Origin: Geobacter sp. UBA698
GTDB taxonomy: Bacteria > Desulfobacterota > Desulfuromonadia > Geobacterales > Pseudopelobacteraceae
Length of the DNA: 16,855 bases
Direction of reading: 5' to 3'
Assembly: GCA_002298925.1 (NCBI GenBank)
Contig: DBMM01000076.1
Coordinates: forward strand, 43,215 to 60,069
The notes below the pieces were generated by a model, which did not search any database, had not been told where the DNA came from, and saw nothing but the letters and a program-made list of their open reading frames with translations. Position numbers and translations under genes: made by a program. This document shows, in pieces, positions 14,022 through 16,855 of this stretch. Position 1 is the first letter of the stretch. Every line of letters begins with the position of its first letter.

Positions 14022-15212
14022 ATGAGTGAACTGAAACAACAGCTATACAAGGAACTGGCCATAAAGAATGAAGCCTCGGTGGAAGGGATTGCGGTCAACC
14101 CGGCAATCTTCAGGGATCTTGACTTGGGTGGAGCGTATCAGGAACAGGTTCATACATTGTTCGAAATGGATCATGAGCAACATGATGATATTGCCTTTCC
14201 GTGCGGATTTGAGTCGCCGAACGGACTGAAGATTCCGTTTCAATGGGACAGCAAATCCGATTATTCCATTACTCTGGAAGATGGTGGCTATTTTCTGAAC
14301 AAACGGGATAAGCACCTGTTCCCCATCGATTTTTTCAAGCGTCCGGATTACTACCGCAACAGCACCGCCGACGGCACCAGAATGTCTACCATCGCCCCTT
14401 ATAATCAGGAAGGGTCGATCATCTCCGCCTATAGTAATGAATGTGCCCTGAAGGATAAAGGGGAAGATTGCCTGTTCTGCAACGCCAATGCAACCAAGGA
14501 TACCTACGCCGAGAAAGAGGGCATTTTCTGGAAAAATCCCCAGCAGATCGGTGAAACCGTGGCTGCCGCCTACAGGGAAGGTGCCCGGCATGTCACGCTT
14601 ACCGGCGGTTTCATCCCTGAGCGTCGCGAGGTTGATTATTACCTGGATGTGGCGGAAGCGATTCAAAATCATACCGGGCTGGATGATTTTAACGGCACGG
14701 CGGTGATCGGTGCACCGCGGGACCTGAAGGTTATCGACAAATACAAGGAGGCCGGTTTCCGCACCCTGGCCATCAACATCGAATGCTGGGATAAAAACTA
14801 TTTCAAGACCATCTGTCCCGGCAAGGTCAGTAATTGCGGCAGTTGGGAACACTGGATCGAAGCGATTGAATATGCTGCGTCGGTATTCGGCCACGGACGG
14901 GTGAGATCAGGGATCGTGGCAGGCATCGAGCCGAAGGAAAAGACCCTGGAAGGTATTGAATACTTTGCTTCAAAAGGTGTTATCACCCTGACCGGCGCCT
15001 GGTGCGCCAACCCGGGTTCCGCCCTGGAAGGACATCGCACACCGGAGCCTGCCTGGCATTTCGATCTGGCAAAAAAGGCCGCCGCCATCGCCCGCAAGGC
15101 TGGTTTCAGCTATGAGCAGCTCTATGACACCGCCCCTTCGCCCACCTTCCTTGTTCACGACATCTACAAGATCGAGGATGGACTTTTGCCGGCTTCAGTA
15201 ACTAAACCATGA
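14022..15212 (+). CDS. radical SAM protein, C-x8-C-x2-C type (copy 4 of 4), most divergent
   Basis: This 396-aa protein pairs with copy 3 but is the most diverged of the four. The cluster motif is intact: C141, C150, C153 (NECALKDKGEDCLFCN). The GGE-like motif is VTLTGGF. The strand-4 region reads NIECWDKNYFKTICPGK, with a cysteine where the others have isoleucine. Downstream cysteines are retained (ICPGK, SNCGSWEHW, AWCANPGS), with alanine replacing the proline of the other copies. In the N-terminal domain the YYGL-[KT]-TSDGTPMS block of the others has become YYRNSTADGTRMS, and an extra C61 appears. These changes suggest a different substrate or partner rather than decay, since the frame and all cluster ligands are kept. 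The RBS is weak (AGGGA, about 8 nt before the ATG). Confidence 0.83.
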   Translation: MSELKQQLYKELAIKNEASVEGIAVNPAIFRDLDLGGAYQEQVHTLFEMDHEQHDDIAFPCGFESPNGLKIPFQWDSKSDYSITLEDGGYFLNKRDKHLFPIDFFKRPDYYRNSTADGTRMSTIAPYNQEGSIISAYSNECALKDKGEDCLFCNANATKDTYAEKEGIFWKNPQQIGETVAAAYREGARHVTLTGGFIPERREVDYYLDVAEAIQNHTGLDDFNGTAVIGAPRDLKVIDKYKEAGFRTLAINIECWDKNYFKTICPGKVSNCGSWEHWIEAIEYAASVFGHGRVRSGIVAGIEPKEKTLEGIEYFASKGVITLTGAWCANPGSALEGHRTPEPAWHFDLAKKAAAIARKAGFSYEQLYDTAPSPTFLVHDIYKIEDGLLPASVTKP

Positions 15213-15297
15213 TGTCAGAGTGTGATGGGATGGATATGGAAGTTGATTTTATGAATTCACGGTACGTTCGAATCTACATGACAACACCAGGTGTCCA

Positions 15298-16521
15298 ATG
15301 ATTGGTCGATGGTTTTCAGATAACCGCCTGTTGGTTGGTTTCATTCTCCTGAGTACAAGTTCAGGGGTTGCCGCCGGTATCATGCAGCTGGTCTTCCCGC
15401 TGTATGCCCTCAGCTTGAGCATAGGTGACGGCGACATTGGTCTGATTCGGGGGAGCACCCAATTGTGCGGTCTGCTGACCACGCTGCCAGGCGGATTTCT
15501 GGTCGACCGTTTCGGTGCTCGCAGGATGTACATTGTCAGCGGCCTGGTGAATGCTCTGGCAATCTGTATTATTCCCACAGCTGCGACCTTTAGCCTGTTG
15601 ATGCTGTTTCTGCTCTTTGAAGGGTGCGTCGGGAATATTCGCTGGACAGCCTTGAACACGGCTTTTTTTGAACGCCTTAACAGTATCGGTGTAAGCAGGG
15701 CCGGCTGGATGAGGGCGGCCATGGCAATCGGGCTCAGTTTTCTCGGGCCTCTGATTGGTGGTAGCCTGGCGCATGCCTTCAGTTTTCAGATCAATTATCT
15801 GCTGATCGGGATGTGTATCCTGGTACCGGTTTGTCTGCTGCTTCTTCTGCAGCCAAATTCGTCTCCGCCTCCCTTGCAGCTTGCGGAGACGGAACCGGTC
15901 CCGTTTCCGGCACAACTGAGGGAATTGCTTGCCAACCGACTGCTCATGAACACGGCCTTGAACCAAAGCCTGACCATGTCGAGTTTCAACGCCTTCTCGG
16001 TTTTCATCATCATCTTCCTGGTGAAGACCCTTAACTGTTCACCTGGCATGGTTTCACTGATCATCTCGGTTCAGGGGGCGGCCTTCGTGCTGATCATGTT
16101 CTGCGGCGTGGCAATCATGCGCAGAATAAGTTCACACGGCCTGTATGCGCTCTGTTACCTGCTCCAGATCGGCGGTCTGGTTGCAGTCGGGTACAGCGAC
16201 AGGTTGTGGCTTATTGCTGCCGGCTCTGTCAGTCTGGGGCTGGGGGCAGGGTTGATGACCACCAATAGCTACGCGATGTTGGGTAATCTGGTCGGCAAAA
16301 AAGGAAAGGCAACGGGATTGTTCTATCTCATCACCGGGGCAGGAATTTCCCTCGGCCCGGTTTTAAGCGGATTCCTGGTCACGCAGTTCGGGATCAGGGC
16401 TGCTTTCACCGGATTTATACCCCTGCAATGCTGCGCATTCGTCTATTTCATCTTTATCATGATCCGAAGGGCGCTAGCAGAGCGCTACCCCTTGCAGACA
16501 CTTGGCGATACTGAGACCTAG
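15298..16521 (+). CDS. MFS transporter, 12-TM (second of two flanking paralogs)
   Basis: This 407-aa inner-membrane major facilitator protein is homologous over its length to the transporter at 97-1314. Shared blocks include FSDNRLLVGF/FSRNKLIISF at the start, FPLYALSL, the GFLVDRFGARR signature (about 65-75), AGWMRAAMAIGLSFLGPLIGG and GLGAGL...MLGNLVGKKGKATGLF. A proline-rich central loop (about residues 183-200, NSSPPPLQLAETEPVPF) separates the two six-helix halves. The RBS is modest (AGGTG). It lies 85 bp after the last radical SAM gene, with no terminator seen between. Two related MFS carriers bracketing the locus suggest transport of related compounds, for example substrate and product. 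Direction and substrate are unknown. Confidence 0.9.
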   Translation: MIGRWFSDNRLLVGFILLSTSSGVAAGIMQLVFPLYALSLSIGDGDIGLIRGSTQLCGLLTTLPGGFLVDRFGARRMYIVSGLVNALAICIIPTAATFSLLMLFLLFEGCVGNIRWTALNTAFFERLNSIGVSRAGWMRAAMAIGLSFLGPLIGGSLAHAFSFQINYLLIGMCILVPVCLLLLLQPNSSPPPLQLAETEPVPFPAQLRELLANRLLMNTALNQSLTMSSFNAFSVFIIIFLVKTLNCSPGMVSLIISVQGAAFVLIMFCGVAIMRRISSHGLYALCYLLQIGGLVAVGYSDRLWLIAAGSVSLGLGAGLMTTNSYAMLGNLVGKKGKATGLFYLITGAGISLGPVLSGFLVTQFGIRAAFTGFIPLQCCAFVYFIFIMIRRALAERYPLQTLGDTET

Positions 16522-16559
16522 AATCAAGCAATAATCTTACAAATTGCATTGGAGGTGTC

Positions 16560-16853
16560 ATGGAAGTGATCGGATACGTCGCCGGAACTCTGACAACATT
16601 AGCCTTTATTCCGCAGGTCGCCCGCATCTTTCGCACCAGATCGTCTGAGGATCTATCCTGGTGGTGGCTTTCCATGAGTGTGGCCGGCATTTTTCTCTGG
16701 TTGCTGTATGGCGTAACCATCAGGAATTACCCCATGACACTCTTTAACGTGATTACCCTGATACTTATCGCCAGCATCTGTATTGCAAAATATATATTCG
16801 AAGGTTCTGAAGAGCTACTTGAACGTGAGAAGGTAGAAAACGACAACAATTAA
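16560..16853 (+). CDS. SemiSWEET-type three-helix transporter (MtN3/PQ-loop family)
   Basis: This 97-aa inner-membrane protein has three predicted helices (about 3-20, 36-53, 58-77). The first ends in FIPQV (16-20), the PQ motif of the family, preceded by GTLTTLAF. The second contains LWLLYG, and the third LFNVITLIL with the conserved asparagine N63. The charged C-terminal tail (EGSEELLEREKVENDNN) is cytoplasmic-like. Characterised SemiSWEETs dimerise and move sugars down a gradient, and this length is typical. The gene lies 38 bp after the MFS gene with GGAGG 6 nt before the ATG, so it may share its transcript. Its connection with the reductase/radical SAM functions is unclear. The stop codon ends 2 nt before the window end. 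Confidence 0.85.
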   Translation: MEVIGYVAGTLTTLAFIPQVARIFRTRSSEDLSWWWLSMSVAGIFLWLLYGVTIRNYPMTLFNVITLILIASICIAKYIFEGSEELLEREKVENDNN

Positions 16854-16855
16854 TT

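Larger units (their letters stand above)
10218..15212 (+). repeat. tandem array of four paralogous radical SAM genes
   Basis: Four genes of 1191-1197 bp lie head to tail with gaps of 103, 62 and 54 bp. All four share the same domain order and C-x8-C-x2-C motif. Diagnostic positions group copies 1 and 2 (DPHIF, DCKYC, GFVPERRE, KAICPGK, [ED]QQCGG, C at the 229-equivalent) against copies 3 and 4 (NPAIF, DCL[YF]C, GFIPERRE, TICPGK, VS[SN]CG, V at the 229-equivalent). The simplest history is an ancient A-B duplication followed by duplication of each member. Confidence 0.85.

Noticed and set aside
14043..14894. Minus-strand open frame (283 codons) opposite radical SAM copy 4
   Set aside because: It is an antisense shadow of a clear enzyme gene, with no recognisable protein features.
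1..16855. CRISPR array, tRNA, rRNA, transposase or integrase
   Set aside because: No regularly spaced short repeats, cloverleaf-like sequences or mobile-element genes were seen; the four-copy repeat is a gene family, not an array of spacers.

Overview
The window is a co-oriented (+ strand) accessory locus from what looks like an anaerobic Gram-negative bacterium, most plausibly a Geobacter/Pelobacter-type member of the Desulfuromonadota. Grounds for this: an oxygen-sensitive reductase of the 2-hydroxyacyl-CoA dehydratase/benzoyl-CoA reductase superfamily, several radical SAM enzymes, a Gram-negative outer-membrane porin and moderate GC content. The taxonomic assignment is inference; no rRNA or housekeeping marker is present.

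Layout. (1) 97-1314: a 12-TM major facilitator transporter, followed by a hairpin/U-tract at 1376-1410. (2) 1497-4694: a translationally coupled three-gene reductase module. It holds an ATP-dependent HgdC/BcrA-type activator with its two [4Fe-4S] cysteines, then two different HgdB/BcrC-type subunits, with gene overlaps of 4 and 23 bp. (3) 4695-5091: a 397-bp non-coding, AT-rich gap with a possible promoter and a second hairpin/U-tract that matches the first one with compensatory base changes. (4) 5092-10172: an import module comprising an OprO/P-like porin, a NitT/TauT/Ssu-type periplasmic binding protein, two paralogous permeases and an ABC ATPase. (5) 10218-15212: four tandem paralogous radical SAM proteins of 396-398 aa, all carrying an unusual C-x8-C-x2-C cluster motif instead of C-x3-C-x2-C. 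(6) 15298-16521: a second MFS transporter homologous to the first. (7) 16560-16853: a 97-aa SemiSWEET-type three-helix protein.

How they may work together (inference): the porin and ABC importer bring a small organic (perhaps anionic or sulfonate-like) compound into the cell. The ATP-driven low-potential iron-sulfur reductase and the four radical SAM enzymes transform it or build a molecule from it, and the flanking MFS proteins export or import a substrate or product. No CoA-transferase, CoA ligase or other CoA-ester enzyme is in the window, so a CoA thioester substrate cannot be assumed. The most novel element is the four-copy radical SAM array. Its sequences fall into two pairs (copies 1+2, copies 3+4), share three further conserved cysteines that could bind a second cluster, and carry an N-terminal domain of about 130 residues that I do not recognise.
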